Source: Tunturiibacter gelidiferens
GTDB taxonomy: Bacteria > Acidobacteriota > Terriglobia > Terriglobales > Acidobacteriaceae
Reading direction: 5' to 3'
Length of the DNA: 64,000 bases
Assembly (NCBI RefSeq): GCF_013410115.1
Contig: NZ_JACCCV010000002.1
Location: 1,240,001 to 1,304,000, forward strand
Made by a program: the position numbers and the translations under genes. The notes under the pieces were generated by a model that was not told the DNA's origin, ran no database searches, and saw nothing but the letters and a program-made list of their open reading frames with translations. The first letter of the stretch is position 1, and each line of letters opens with the position of its first letter. Positions 27,581-36,768 of this stretch are shown piece by piece.

Positions 27581-27721
27581 ACTCAGCCGTAACTTATTTG
27601 TTTGCAGGAATCTGCAAGTAAGACCTTTGTTATCTATATTTTACAAACAATACACACGTCTAAGTTATTGAAAATAAATAACTTATATCCTGGTAATAGG
27701 GGGTTCCCCCTGAACCTGGGG
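27581..27721 (-). repeat. Conserved 3'-UTR element, copy A
   Basis: In minus-strand (RNA) sense this stretch lies between the HAD gene stop and the terminator at 27536-27566. It has three possible stems: AGGGGG/CCCCCT near the start, a nine-pair TAAGTTATT/AATAACTTA hairpin in the middle and TTGCAG-ATTC-CTGCAA near the end. It is similar over its whole length to copy B at 34862-35000, which has the same placement relative to a stop codon and terminator. Confidence 0.65.
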
Positions 27722-27781
27722 AGAGGAGACAAGACGTTGACAGAGACATCAGGCAGGCGACAGATCCAGCAGCCCCCAGAC

Positions 27782-28447
27782 TCAGCCCACCGGGGTAAAC
27801 CGCACTTCCAGCCCATCCACGCCCGCGCCCACCGAAACCCCCTCAAGCGACCGAACAACCCACTGCGCACCCTTCAGGTCGTCTACGTTGTGCGTCCCGG
27901 CAACGCCCAGCACCCGGCACCCGGCTGCCAACCCGGCACCCACGCCAGAAGGCGCATCCTCCACCACCAGGCACTCCTCCGGCCTCAGTCCCAGCAGCTC
28001 CGCGCCACGGCGGTACGGCTCCGGATCGGGCTTTCCCCGCTCCACCATATCCGCACTGATAATTCGCTCCGGCACCGGCAGTCCAGCCGTCTTCAGACGG
28101 CCCAGCAGCAGCCTTCGTGTCGCCGAGGTCACAATCGCCCACCGCTCCGCCGGCAGACTCTCCAACAGAGCCTTCACTCCCGGCAGCACCACAAGGTCCG
28201 CCACATCATTCATCTCCAGATCCTCGATGTACCGGAGCCCTTCCTCCGCATCGATATCCGGGCGCAGCTCCTTCACAATCTCGATGGCACGCATCCCATG
28301 CGGCACCATAAAAACCTCCGCATTCGGAATCTCATAGTGCTCCGCCCACTCCCGCCAGCAACGCACCACCGAACCGATAGAGCTCACCAGCACCCCATCC
28401 ATATCGAACAGGATGCCCTTCGCCCTCACGCAGACCTCTTCGCTCAA
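27782..28447 (-). CDS. HAD-superfamily hydrolase (beta-phosphoglucomutase/phosphatase type)
   Basis: The 221-residue protein has the HAD motif I nucleophile in ILFDMDGVLVSS, motif II in WAIVTSATR, the Lys motif in GKPDPEPYRRG and motif IV in CLVVEDAPSGVGAG. The helical cap between motif I and II fits the phosphoglycolate phosphatase and phosphoglucomutase branch. TTG at 28447 is chosen because it overlaps the phosphohexomutase stop (TTGA) and has GGGA upstream; GTG at 28429 is an alternative. The longer frame runs inside the upstream gene. The substrate is probably a sugar phosphate. Confidence 0.85.
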   Translation of the reverse strand: MSEEVCVRAKGILFDMDGVLVSSIGSVVRCWREWAEHYEIPNAEVFMVPHGMRAIEIVKELRPDIDAEEGLRYIEDLEMNDVADLVVLPGVKALLESLPAERWAIVTSATRRLLLGRLKTAGLPVPERIISADMVERGKPDPEPYRRGAELLGLRPEECLVVEDAPSGVGAGLAAGCRVLGVAGTHNVDDLKGAQWVVRSLEGVSVGAGVDGLEVRFTPVG

Positions 28448-29895
28448 GCCCCACGTCCCTGCAGCACAAAGTTCTTCGCCGCTGCCAGCACACGCTCCAC
28501 AGACTCCACCGAGCAGCTCTCGCAATACACCCGCAACAGCGGCTCCGTCCCCGACGCCCGCAACAATACCCAAGTCTCAGCAGCGTTAGGTTTGCCCGCA
28601 CAGTCAGGATTCTCGAGAAAGAACTTGATCCCATCCAGCGTCTCCACCCGAAGCACCTTCAGCCCCGCAAAGTCCGCCGCTCCCACCGAATCCTTCAAGG
28701 TCTTCGCCCGAGCAATCGCAGACTGCTTCAGTTCCTCATCGATATGCATATCGATGCGTCCATACTGGTGTTCGCCAAACTCCTCCTGCAAGGCAGCGAC
28801 GAGTTGCCCGAGCGTCTTCTTCTCATCCGCCATCACGTTCGCCAGCAAAAGCGAGTTCAGCATCCCATCCCGCTCCGGCAGATGCCGGCTGATGCCAATG
28901 CCGCCCGACTCCTCGCCGCCAATCAGAATCTCCTGCTCGAGCATCAGGTCGCACACATACTTGAACCCGATCCCGTGCTCATGCAGCCGTCGCCCATACT
29001 TCGCCGAGATCCGGTCCAGCATCTTCGTCGTGTTGAACGCGCGTGTCACATCGCCCGGCCACTTCTTCCGCTCCAACAGCCACTTCAGAATCACTGCAAA
29101 GATCTTGTGCGCATCCACCACATTGCCATGCTCATCCACCGCGCCGATCCGGTCTGCATCTCCATCCGTGATCAGCCCGGCATCGCACCTCTCCGCAACC
29201 ACCGCAGCCTGCGCAGCCTTGATGTGCGGCAGAATCGGCTCAGGATTGATCCCCGGAAACGCCGGATTGATCTCATTGCGAATTTCGACGAAAGGAATTC
29301 CAGCCCTCGTGAAGATCCCGGCAACCACTCCACGGCCTGCTCCATACATGCAATCAATCAAAAACTTGTATCCCGAGGCGCGAATGGCATCGAGATCAAC
29401 AAACCGCGCAATCGCAGCAACGTAATCCGTGTTGAAATCGACCGTCTCGATCGGCGCAGGCTTCGCGGCCTTCGCCAACGGCTTGTCGAGATACCCCTCA
29501 ATCGCAGCCATGATCGAAGGCTTGCCCGAACCGCCGTAGCTCGCCTTGTACTTCACGCCGTTCCACTCGGCCGGATTGTGGCTCGAGGTGATCATCACAC
29601 CACCCGCCGCCTTCCGCTCGCGCACCGCATACGAGAGTGCAGGCGTAGGCGTGATCTCCGCCGCCATAGCCACCGGAATGCCCGCCCCCGCGAGCACCTC
29701 AGCCACAACCTTCGCGAAGGAGTGCGAGCCGAACCGCGTGTCATACGCAAGACACACCCCGGCCGCCGCATCCTCCTGCGCTAAAACGTAGTTCGCAATC
29801 GCAGACGCCGCCACCCGAACGTTTGCATAAGTAAAGTCATCCGCAATAATGCCCCGCCAGCCGTCCGTGCCAAACTTTACAACTGTCTCTGCCAT
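28444..29895 (-). CDS. Phosphoglucomutase/phosphomannomutase family enzyme
   Basis: The alpha-D-phosphohexomutase converts hexose-6-phosphate to hexose-1-phosphate. The 483 residues show the four family motifs: TDGWRG near the start, the phosphoserine loop MITSSHNPAEWNG, the metal loop ITDGDADRIGAVDEHG, the sugar loop GGEESGGIGI and the phosphate-binding LLRASGTEP. ATG at 29895 is chosen over an extended frame because its N-terminus AETVVKFGTDGWRG matches the family. A mannose-1-phosphate guanylyltransferase gene lies 106 bp upstream, so mannose-1-phosphate supply for GDP-mannose is plausible. A glucose role is possible. Confidence 0.9.
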   Translation of the reverse strand: MAETVVKFGTDGWRGIIADDFTYANVRVAASAIANYVLAQEDAAAGVCLAYDTRFGSHSFAKVVAEVLAGAGIPVAMAAEITPTPALSYAVRERKAAGGVMITSSHNPAEWNGVKYKASYGGSGKPSIMAAIEGYLDKPLAKAAKPAPIETVDFNTDYVAAIARFVDLDAIRASGYKFLIDCMYGAGRGVVAGIFTRAGIPFVEIRNEINPAFPGINPEPILPHIKAAQAAVVAERCDAGLITDGDADRIGAVDEHGNVVDAHKIFAVILKWLLERKKWPGDVTRAFNTTKMLDRISAKYGRRLHEHGIGFKYVCDLMLEQEILIGGEESGGIGISRHLPERDGMLNSLLLANVMADEKKTLGQLVAALQEEFGEHQYGRIDMHIDEELKQSAIARAKTLKDSVGAADFAGLKVLRVETLDGIKFFLENPDCAGKPNAAETWVLLRASGTEPLLRVYCESCSVESVERVLAAAKNFVLQGRGA

Positions 29896-30001
29896 AGTTT
29901 CTTCGATTTTTCCTGAATGGATTGATGCAGCAACCGCAACAGCGAAAAGAAAGGAAGACAAGAAAATAAATGAAGACGAAAGGTGAACGAAGAAACGAAC
30001 T

Positions 30002-31168
30002 TCAGATCAGGTCTTCTCGCCCAGCACTCTTCAGTTGAGCGACGACTTTGCCCACATCCTGCGAGCGTTCGCGAGTCGTAATCAGCAGAGCATCCTTGGT
30101 CTGAACCACAACTAGATTCGTCACGCCAACCAGAGCGATGACCTTTCCCGGCGCATGAATGTAGTTCCCGCTCGAGTCGATCGAGATGCAAAGCGGATCT
30201 TCGCCCTCAAACACATTCGTCAGCGAGACGCTCTCCGGAGGACAACCAGCCGCATGCTCATGCAACGCCGACCAGCAGCCCAGATCGTTCCACTCAAAGT
30301 CGCCCGGAAGACTATAGATCTCAGCGCCTGCTTCGCCTTTGGCCGAGCGCGGTTCGAGCACCGCATAGTCGATGCTGATGTTGTCGCAAAGTGGATAAGC
30401 CTCCGCGAAGACGCGCTCGAACTCCTCCTTCGACGTCCGATAAGCCGCAGCAATCCGCTCCAGCAGCGGAGCCATCGCAGGACAGTGCTCGCGAATCGCA
30501 TTCGCCAGAGTTCGCGCGCTCCAAAGGAAGATCCCTCCGTTCCACGCATAGTTCCCCGAAGCAACGAACTGCTCCGCAACCTCGGCATTCGGCTTCTCTG
30601 TGAACCGCTTCACGCGACGAACCGCAACTCCGGAATGAGGCACCTTCGAAGGATCTACGACCTCACCCAGCTCGATGTAGCCATAACCAGTCTCTGCCCG
30701 CGTAGGAGGAACGCCGAGAACGACAATCTTCTCCCCACTCGCAGCCAGCGCAATCCCAGCCCGAATCACCTCCGCGAATCTCGCCCCGTTCTTCACCACA
30801 TGATCGGATGGAAAGATCCCAATCACCGTCTCTGGTGAACTCGGCTCCAGCAGGAACGCAGCAAGAGCACACGCAGGCGCAGTATTTCTGGCCGCAGGTT
30901 CGCTCAGGATATGCTCGCGAGGCACCTCAGGAAGTTGCTCGGCGATAAGGTCACCAAGGAGGCTATTCGTAATCACCCACACTTCGGCAGGGTCAACCAG
31001 CGGAGTCAGACGCTCAACCGTCTGCTGAATCATGGTGCGCTCTCCATCCAGAGCCAGCACCTGCTTCGCCCGCGCCTTCCGGCTTCGAGGCCAGAACCGT
31101 GTTCCGCTGCCGCCTGCAAGAATCACCGGAGCGAACCTCTGCTCCGTCTTACTACCTTCAATGGGCAT
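30002..31168 (-). CDS. manC: Mannose-1-phosphate guanylyltransferase
   Basis: The enzyme makes GDP-mannose from GTP and mannose-1-phosphate. The 388-residue single-domain form has the nucleotide loop ILAGGSGTRFWPRSR, KQVLALDGERTMIQQT, the EPAARNTAPA segment, FPSDHVV, the sugar site FTEKPNAEVAEQFV and YAWNGGIFLW. It lacks the C-terminal isomerase domain of bifunctional ManC. It is followed on the minus strand by the phosphohexomutase, which can provide its substrate. An IR (31190-31214) lies upstream of it, after the aminotransferase. Confidence 0.92.
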   Translation of the reverse strand: MPIEGSKTEQRFAPVILAGGSGTRFWPRSRKARAKQVLALDGERTMIQQTVERLTPLVDPAEVWVITNSLLGDLIAEQLPEVPREHILSEPAARNTAPACALAAFLLEPSSPETVIGIFPSDHVVKNGARFAEVIRAGIALAASGEKIVVLGVPPTRAETGYGYIELGEVVDPSKVPHSGVAVRRVKRFTEKPNAEVAEQFVASGNYAWNGGIFLWSARTLANAIREHCPAMAPLLERIAAAYRTSKEEFERVFAEAYPLCDNISIDYAVLEPRSAKGEAGAEIYSLPGDFEWNDLGCWSALHEHAAGCPPESVSLTNVFEGEDPLCISIDSSGNYIHAPGKVIALVGVTNLVVVQTKDALLITTRERSQDVGKVVAQLKSAGREDLI

Positions 31169-31189
31169 AAGCCTCCGTCTTAGTGAAGA

Positions 31190-31214
31190 GACCGCACCGT
31201 AAAGCAGTGCGGTC
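31190..31214 (-). terminator. Hairpin after the aminotransferase gene
   Basis: GACCGCAC and GTGCGGTC form a perfect eight-pair stem around a nine-base loop just downstream of the aminotransferase on the minus strand. The tail is TCTTCAC rather than a T-run, so it is a weak terminator or a processing hairpin. Confidence 0.5.
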
Positions 31215-31232
31215 CAGACGCAAGATCAACAG

Positions 31233-32429
31233 CTAACTCAACGTTGCGAAGTAATCCCGCATTCGCTTTACGCCTTCATCCACGACATCGTGCGATACCG
31301 CATAGGAGAGCCGGATATGCTCTGAAGTCCCGAAGGCCTCACCGGGAACGACGACGACATGCGCCTCACTCAGCAGCTTCGCCGCTAGGTCTGACGCCGA
31401 CTTGATACCGCCCTTACCAATGAACTTGCTCACATTCGGATACACATAGAAGGCTCCCTGCGGCACCGTGCAGGTCAGACCCGGGATGGTTTTGAAGCCT
31501 GCCAGAGTCTGATCGCGCAGCTTGATGTAGTCGGCGCGCATCTCTGAGACGCACTCCTGCGATCCGGTCAGTGCGGCGATCGACGCACGCTGCACCATGC
31601 TGGCTGTGTTCGAGGTGCTCTGCGACTGTAGCTTGCTCATCGCCGCGATGATCGGCTTGGGGCCAAGCGCAAAGCCTGCTCTCCATCCTGTCATCGCGTA
31701 GGTCTTCGAGAGGGATCCCAACACAACGATGTGTTCCTTGCAATCTGTGAAGGAGCCGCCACTGACGACCTCACCAGTGAACGTCAGGTAGACGTAGCAC
31801 TCGTCGAGCAGCACGTAAATCCCATTCTTGTGAGCGAGACGAACGATAGCTTCGAGATCTTCCGGAGCTACCACAGCACCGGAAGGATTCGACGGAGTAT
31901 TTAGGATAATCGCCTTGGTCTTCGGGGTGATCGCTGCCTCGATCATCTTCGCGGTGATGCGAAAGTTTTCTTCCTCTTTGCTCTCGACCAAAACGGCCTT
32001 GCCACCGGCGTATTGAATGATGTCTTTGAAAGAGACCCAGTAGGGAACGGGAAGAATAACCTCATCCCCGTGGTCAACCAGAACCTGAATCGCATTGAAC
32101 AGCGCCAGCTTGCCTCCAGTGGTGAAGACGCACTCGTCGGGAGTGTAGTTCGAGCCAAAGTCGCAGGCGTGACGATCCACGATCGCCTTGCGAACCTCGG
32201 GAATACCCGCGACATTCGTATAGCGGGTAAAGTTCTTCTCGATCGCCTCAATGGCCGCGTCCTTGATGTGGCGCGGAGTGGAGAAATGAGGTTCGCCCGC
32301 ACCGAAGTCTGCGAGGTTCACGCCTTCAGACTTGAGCTTCAGCGCTGCGGCTGTGATCGCCATGGTTGCGGAAACTTCGATGCGGCCGATACGGTCCGCA
32401 AATATCTTCGTCGCTGTCGCTGTGGTCAT
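31233..32429 (-). CDS. PLP-dependent class I aminotransferase (aspartate aminotransferase type)
   Basis: The 398-residue enzyme from the ATG at 32429 shows GEPHFSTPRHIKDA, RYTNVAGIPEVRKAI, the cofactor-binding YVLLDECYVYLTF, and the Lys that forms the aldimine in SLSKTYAMTGWRAGF. C-terminal QGAFYVYPN and an Arg in HIRLSYA complete the site. The pattern fits subgroup Ib aspartate/prephenate aminotransferases. A longer frame to 32471 adds a Cys/His segment not conserved in the family. coaD lies 57 bp upstream on the same strand. Confidence 0.9.
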   Translation of the reverse strand: MTTATATKIFADRIGRIEVSATMAITAAALKLKSEGVNLADFGAGEPHFSTPRHIKDAAIEAIEKNFTRYTNVAGIPEVRKAIVDRHACDFGSNYTPDECVFTTGGKLALFNAIQVLVDHGDEVILPVPYWVSFKDIIQYAGGKAVLVESKEEENFRITAKMIEAAITPKTKAIILNTPSNPSGAVVAPEDLEAIVRLAHKNGIYVLLDECYVYLTFTGEVVSGGSFTDCKEHIVVLGSLSKTYAMTGWRAGFALGPKPIIAAMSKLQSQSTSNTASMVQRASIAALTGSQECVSEMRADYIKLRDQTLAGFKTIPGLTCTVPQGAFYVYPNVSKFIGKGGIKSASDLAAKLLSEAHVVVVPGEAFGTSEHIRLSYAVSHDVVDEGVKRMRDYFATLS

Positions 32430-32485
32430 GCCTCTAGTGTGGCAGATTTGGCCACCGAGATAAAGGAGCAAGTCTTCTCAGGCCT

Positions 32486-32980
32486 TCAGAGCCGGTTCGG
32501 AACCTTGGCCTTGAGGCGCTCGACCACGAGAGGAGGCACCAGAGCCGTAACGTCGCCGCCGAGCTGGAAGACCCCTTTTATCAGTCTTGAACTGACGTAG
32601 GTGTACTTTTCTGCCGGCATCATAAAGAGGGTTTCGAGCTCCGGATCGAGCTTGCGGTTCATCATCGCCATCTGAAACTCATACTCGTAGTCGCTGATAG
32701 CCCGAATGCCTCGGAGGACAGCTTTAGCACCCTGTTGCCGGGCAAAGTCGACCAGAAGGCCGTCGAACGTGGTCACCGAGACATTGCCAAAGTTGCGGGT
32801 CGCTTCGGCAATCATCTCTTCGCGCTCCGGGACAGTGAACAGAGGCGTGCCTTTTTCGGAGTTGCGAAGAATCGCTACGACCAACTCGTCGACTATCTTC
32901 GACCCTCGGGCGATCAGGTCGAGGTGCCCGTTGGTCAGCGGATCGAAGGTCCCTGGATAAATCGCTTTTACCGTATGCAT
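32486..32980 (-). CDS. coaD: Phosphopantetheine adenylyltransferase
   Basis: The enzyme adenylates 4'-phosphopantetheine to dephospho-CoA, the penultimate step of coenzyme A synthesis. The protein has 164 residues, normal for CoaD. It shows YPGTFDPLTNGHLDLI (the HxGH-type motif), LLVDFARQQGAKAVLRGIR with the phosphate-binding RGIR, YEYEFQMAMMNRKL and SSRLIKGVFQLGGDV. It is the upstream neighbour of the aminotransferase and is divergent from the sigma-factor gene. Confidence 0.97.
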   Translation of the reverse strand: MHTVKAIYPGTFDPLTNGHLDLIARGSKIVDELVVAILRNSEKGTPLFTVPEREEMIAEATRNFGNVSVTTFDGLLVDFARQQGAKAVLRGIRAISDYEYEFQMAMMNRKLDPELETLFMMPAEKYTYVSSRLIKGVFQLGGDVTALVPPLVVERLKAKVPNRL

Positions 32981-33042
32981 GCATGAGCAGCATACCGCGC
33001 TTTATCGGTAAAAAATAAATCCACGCCTTCCTGTAGTCTTGC

Positions 33043-33720
33043 GTGTGCCCTCAAGCGTCTCTCCCAATAGCCAAAACAATGCGGCAGCGCGCTGAATACG
33101 GTTCCCTAATGCCATCACAAGCTCTTAGCACCGACGGTCTCACTATCACGCGGCAGACGAACATCGCACCGCAGGCTTCGGCCACACCGCTCGACGATAT
33201 GGACTCGATCGTTGCTACGTACGAGCAGCGGATCTTCAGGTTCCATCTGATCTCAATTCGGGACCGCGATGTGGCGCAGACGTTGACCCAGGATACTTTC
33301 GTTCGAGCCTGGTCGGCGCGTAGCAGCTTCCGCGGCGACTGTTCGATCCTGACCTGGCTGATGCGGATTGCGCTGAACCTGGTTCGCGATCATACCCGCA
33401 CCGACCGTTTTCGCTTCTGGAAGCGGGTCTCGGATACAGCCATTGATGTATCCGACATCTCGTCGCACGTTCCGCATCGCGACAGTTCGCTTGAGTCGCG
33501 TCTGATTGCCAGCGAGCAGATGACATTAGTCTGGGAGAGCGTCGCACAGCTCTCGGATCGCCAGCGCAGCATCTTCCTCCTTCGGTTCCTCGAAGAGCTT
33601 GAGCTCTCTGAGATCGCCAGCATTACGGGGTTGCCAATCAGCACCGTCAAGACGCACCTTTACCGCGCCCTCGCAACCATTCGGGCACGTCACAACGCTT
33701 CTCTCAAGGACTCTCTATGA
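33043..33720 (+). CDS. ECF-type RNA polymerase sigma factor
   Basis: This is a 225-residue (from a GTG) group 4 sigma factor. Region 2 has VATYEQRIFRFHL and AQTLTQDTFVRAWSARSSFRG, and WLMRIALNLVRDH precedes the linker. Region 4 has LSDRQRSIFLLRFLEELELSEIASITGLPISTVKTHLYRAL, a clear helix-turn-helix. ATG codons at 33079 and 33109 are alternative starts; the first 40 residues are not conserved. The stop overlaps the anti-sigma-like gene by four bases, the usual pairing of an ECF factor with its regulator. Confidence 0.92.
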   Translation: MCPQASLPIAKTMRQRAEYGSLMPSQALSTDGLTITRQTNIAPQASATPLDDMDSIVATYEQRIFRFHLISIRDRDVAQTLTQDTFVRAWSARSSFRGDCSILTWLMRIALNLVRDHTRTDRFRFWKRVSDTAIDVSDISSHVPHRDSSLESRLIASEQMTLVWESVAQLSDRQRSIFLLRFLEELELSEIASITGLPISTVKTHLYRALATIRARHNASLKDSL

Positions 33721-34238
33721 ACCTCCACCTCACTCACGAGCAACTCTGCGACGTTCTCCTCGCCGACTCGTCACTTCGGTCTGCTGGCGCCGATCGCGAC
33801 ACCGATGTTGTTGATCAGCATCTTCAGGCTTGCCTGATCTGCTCGGCGGAGTTGAAGAGCCTGCGCGATTCGCTCTCTCACTTCCGCGACGCGTCGATCT
33901 CTTATTCGCGGCAGGAATTCGCTCACAGCTACGCGCGGCGTTCCTCCATCGCGCCTCCGCACCATGTGCTCTCGCAGCCACTTTACTGGGCTGCAGCGGC
34001 TGTAGTCTTTGTCGCTGCCCTATTCCCGATCACCTTGCATCAACAGCAGTCTGCCGCTCGTTCCGCGGCGACGAAGGCCGCTGCGGCGTCTTCGCGGGCG
34101 GCTGAGTCGGACGAGGCTTTGCTGTCAGATATCGATCAGAAGGTCTCTGCCGATGTGCCTTCGCCGATGGAGCCGCTGGCTGATCCGACCGATGGAACAA
34201 CTTCTGTAACCTCCACTTCAGACCAAAGGACGAACTGA
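33717..34238 (+). CDS. Zinc-finger anti-sigma factor-like membrane protein
   Basis: The protein has 173 residues and overlaps the sigma gene by four bases. The N-terminal cytoplasmic part carries His and CxxC in VDQHLQACLICSAELK (about 32-46), as in zinc-containing anti-sigma domains. A single membrane segment (about 88-107) is followed by an Ala/Ser-rich periplasmic tail. It probably sequesters the upstream sigma factor and releases it on an envelope signal. The next gene encodes a Spy-like protein two bases after the stop. Confidence 0.85.
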   Translation: MNLHLTHEQLCDVLLADSSLRSAGADRDTDVVDQHLQACLICSAELKSLRDSLSHFRDASISYSRQEFAHSYARRSSIAPPHHVLSQPLYWAAAAVVFVAALFPITLHQQQSAARSAATKAAAASSRAAESDEALLSDIDQKVSADVPSPMEPLADPTDGTTSVTSTSDQRTN

Positions 34239-34239
34239 C

Positions 34240-34830
34240 ATGCGCATGAGACCTTTACTTTCGATTGTTTTATTTGCGACTCTTTCTGGAACTTTTTTGA
34301 CGGCGCAGCCACCGGCAGGTTCGCCACCGCAGCCGGGTGGCCCGATGGATCGGGACCGCGGCGGATGGGGTGGAGGAGCGGGGATGCGCGGGGGCTTTCG
34401 CATCGGGCCTCCAGGGATTTGGTGGCATAATCCTGACCTGATCCAGAAGCTGACGCTTACGCCGGACCAGCAGAAGAAGATGGATGACATCCTTCAGCAG
34501 AGCAAGCTGCAGCTGATCGACTTGAGGGCGAACGTCGAGAAGCAGGAGGTTCTGATGGAGCCGATGCTGGCGGCGAATCCTCCGGATACGAACAAGATCC
34601 TGGCGCAGATCGACCAGACAGCCCAGGCTCGCGCGGAGCTTGAAAAGGCGAACGCCAAGATGCTGCTGGCAATTCGCAACGTGCTGACACCGGACCAATG
34701 GACCAAACTGCAGGCCGAGGGGCGCGAGCGCCGCCGCATGAGGATGCAGGGTGGACCGGAAGGACCGGGTCGGGTTCCCGATGGCCAGGGACCACCTCCA
34801 GGTGGCCCGGGCGGCGGCGAGGGGATGTAG
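34240..34830 (+). CDS. Spy/CpxP-like periplasmic protein
   Basis: A signal peptide (1-22) is followed by a Gly/Pro-rich region and a helical core. The core carries two LTPxQ motifs, LTLTPDQQKKMDDIL (about 71-85) and LTPDQWTKLQAEG (about 149-161), typical of the Spy/CpxP/LTXXQ group. The rest is helical and the tail is Gly/Pro/Arg-rich. These proteins bind unfolded proteins or metals in the periplasm. With the sigma and anti-sigma genes it forms a three-gene stress operon, perhaps as a sensor that feeds back on the anti-sigma factor (inference). The 3'-UTR element copy B and a terminator follow. Confidence 0.82.
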   Translation: MRMRPLLSIVLFATLSGTFLTAQPPAGSPPQPGGPMDRDRGGWGGGAGMRGGFRIGPPGIWWHNPDLIQKLTLTPDQQKKMDDILQQSKLQLIDLRANVEKQEVLMEPMLAANPPDTNKILAQIDQTAQARAELEKANAKMLLAIRNVLTPDQWTKLQAEGRERRRMRMQGGPEGPGRVPDGQGPPPGGPGGGEGM

Positions 34831-34861
34831 TAAGGGGCTGCGTTGCCAGCTTTGGTTCCCT

Positions 34862-35000
34862 CGTTTTTCAGGGGGTCCCCCCCTATTACCTGCGCATAAG
34901 TCGCTTATTTCATTAGCTTAGAGCATGGGTATTACCTTGTAAAGCCTTCATTCCAAACGAGTTGCCTGCAGATTCCTGCAGGCAAAGGAGTTACGGGAGT
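34862..35000 (+). repeat. Conserved 3'-UTR element, copy B
   Basis: The sequence follows the Spy-like gene stop by 32 bp and precedes a strong terminator by 18 bp. In plus-strand (RNA) sense it shows AGGGGG/CCCCCT, a TAAG...CTTA stem, and an eight-pair GCCTGCAG-ATTC-CTGCAGGC hairpin. It aligns with copy A at 27581-27721 (minus sense) from CAGGGGG through the CTGCAGATTCCTGCAG region to the ACGGGAGT end. Confidence 0.65.
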
Positions 35001-35017
35001 TTTTGTGTTTCTGAAAG

Positions 35018-35049
35018 TAAAAGCCCCGGGATTAGCCCGGGGCTTTTTT
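35018..35049. terminator. Rho-independent terminator after the sigma/Spy operon
   Basis: AAGCCCCGGG and CCCGGGGCTT pair perfectly over ten bases around a five-base loop, followed by TTTTTT. A-rich sequence on the left allows bidirectional action. Confidence 0.9.
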
Positions 35050-35284
35050 CATCTGATTCCAGTATAAATTGTTTGGCGTAACTCATGTGCCACGTCTATG
35101 TGGCTTGTTTGCATAGATTTAGCTTCGATTGGGGCTTGACAACTGAAAACCCCTCTGTCTGAAAACCCCCTCTGGCTGCGAAAAAGACAAATACAGGGAT
35201 CTCCACTGCACAATGAACGATGAAACCGTTCGCGGTTCGCCGAGATGATGTGTCGTATGTGGCTTCCAGAGGCATTTAGACGGA
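35050..35284. other. Intergenic region with no gene seen
   Basis: About 235 bp between the terminator and the hairpin downstream of recA. A frame of 82 codons on the minus strand has no ribosome site and no recognisable protein character. No further structure was recognised. Confidence 0.5.
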
Positions 35285-35315
35285 GAAGCGCCGGCAAACC
35301 TGATGCCGGCGCTTC
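35285..35315 (-). terminator. Hairpin downstream of recA
   Basis: GAAGCGCCGGC and GCCGGCGCTTC make an eleven-pair stem with a nine-base loop about 28 bp after the recA stop. There is no T-run on the minus strand, so it may stabilise the 3' end rather than terminate. Confidence 0.55.
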
Positions 35316-35343
35316 CTCGGGTGCTTCCCTGCTGTGATGACGA

Positions 35344-36411
<1,068 letters not shown>

Positions 36412-36464
36412 GATATTTCTCTCCTGAAGAGTGAGTGAAAGGGAGGTTGATGTTTCAATTTGGG

Positions 36465-36492
36465 ATTCTAGCATTCAAAACGGGAAAAGCAA
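36465..36492 (-). promoter_or_regulatory. Sigma-70-like promoter of recA
   Basis: On the minus strand TTGCTT (36492-36487) and TAGAAT (36470-36465) are separated by 16 bp, with TG two bases before the -10 box. The transcript would start about 45-50 bases before the GTG. No classical SOS box is recognised. Confidence 0.6.
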
Positions 36493-36535
36493 ATAAAAGG
36501 CGAATACAACTTAGAGGTGATTTTTGGAAGACCGT

Positions 36536-36745
36536 GTCCTGCCGGACGGGCCCACTACGCGTAGGGCGGTCACTTCGTGACGTGTGTACCTTTTCCGGGT
36601 GAATCTGGCGGCATTGGTCCTCCCGTTGGTCGGGCACAGTCTGATTCCGACCAGCGGGAGGACCGAAGAAGTCTAACCCTGCCGAGACAAGGTATACGAG
36701 TCACGAAGTGACCGCCCTACGCGTAGTGGGCCCGTCCGTCAGGAC
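36536..36745. repeat. Nested palindromic repeat element, full copy
   Basis: Outer arms of 46 bp (36536-36581 and 36700-36745) are inverted repeats with one mismatch. They begin with GTCCTG and end with CACTTCGTGAC, and pairing continues inward through GTGTACCTT/AAGGTATAC. Inside are 18-bp inverted arms (36616-36633 and 36647-36664) with one mismatch around a 13-bp loop. No ORF is present. A partial copy lies at 52536-52665. The size and structure suggest a REP/BIME- or MITE-like element. Confidence 0.85.
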
Positions 36746-36768
36746 ATATCCTCAGCTTGGATTACGTT

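Noticed and set aside
27602..29425. Plus-strand frame of 607 codons opposite the HAD and phosphohexomutase genes
   Set aside because: It is antisense to two genes with intact motifs, and its Arg/Pro/His/Ser-rich content is typical of a high-GC shadow frame.
35049..35297. Minus-strand frame of 82 codons between the terminator and recA
   Set aside because: It overlaps the recA 3' hairpin and has no ribosome site.
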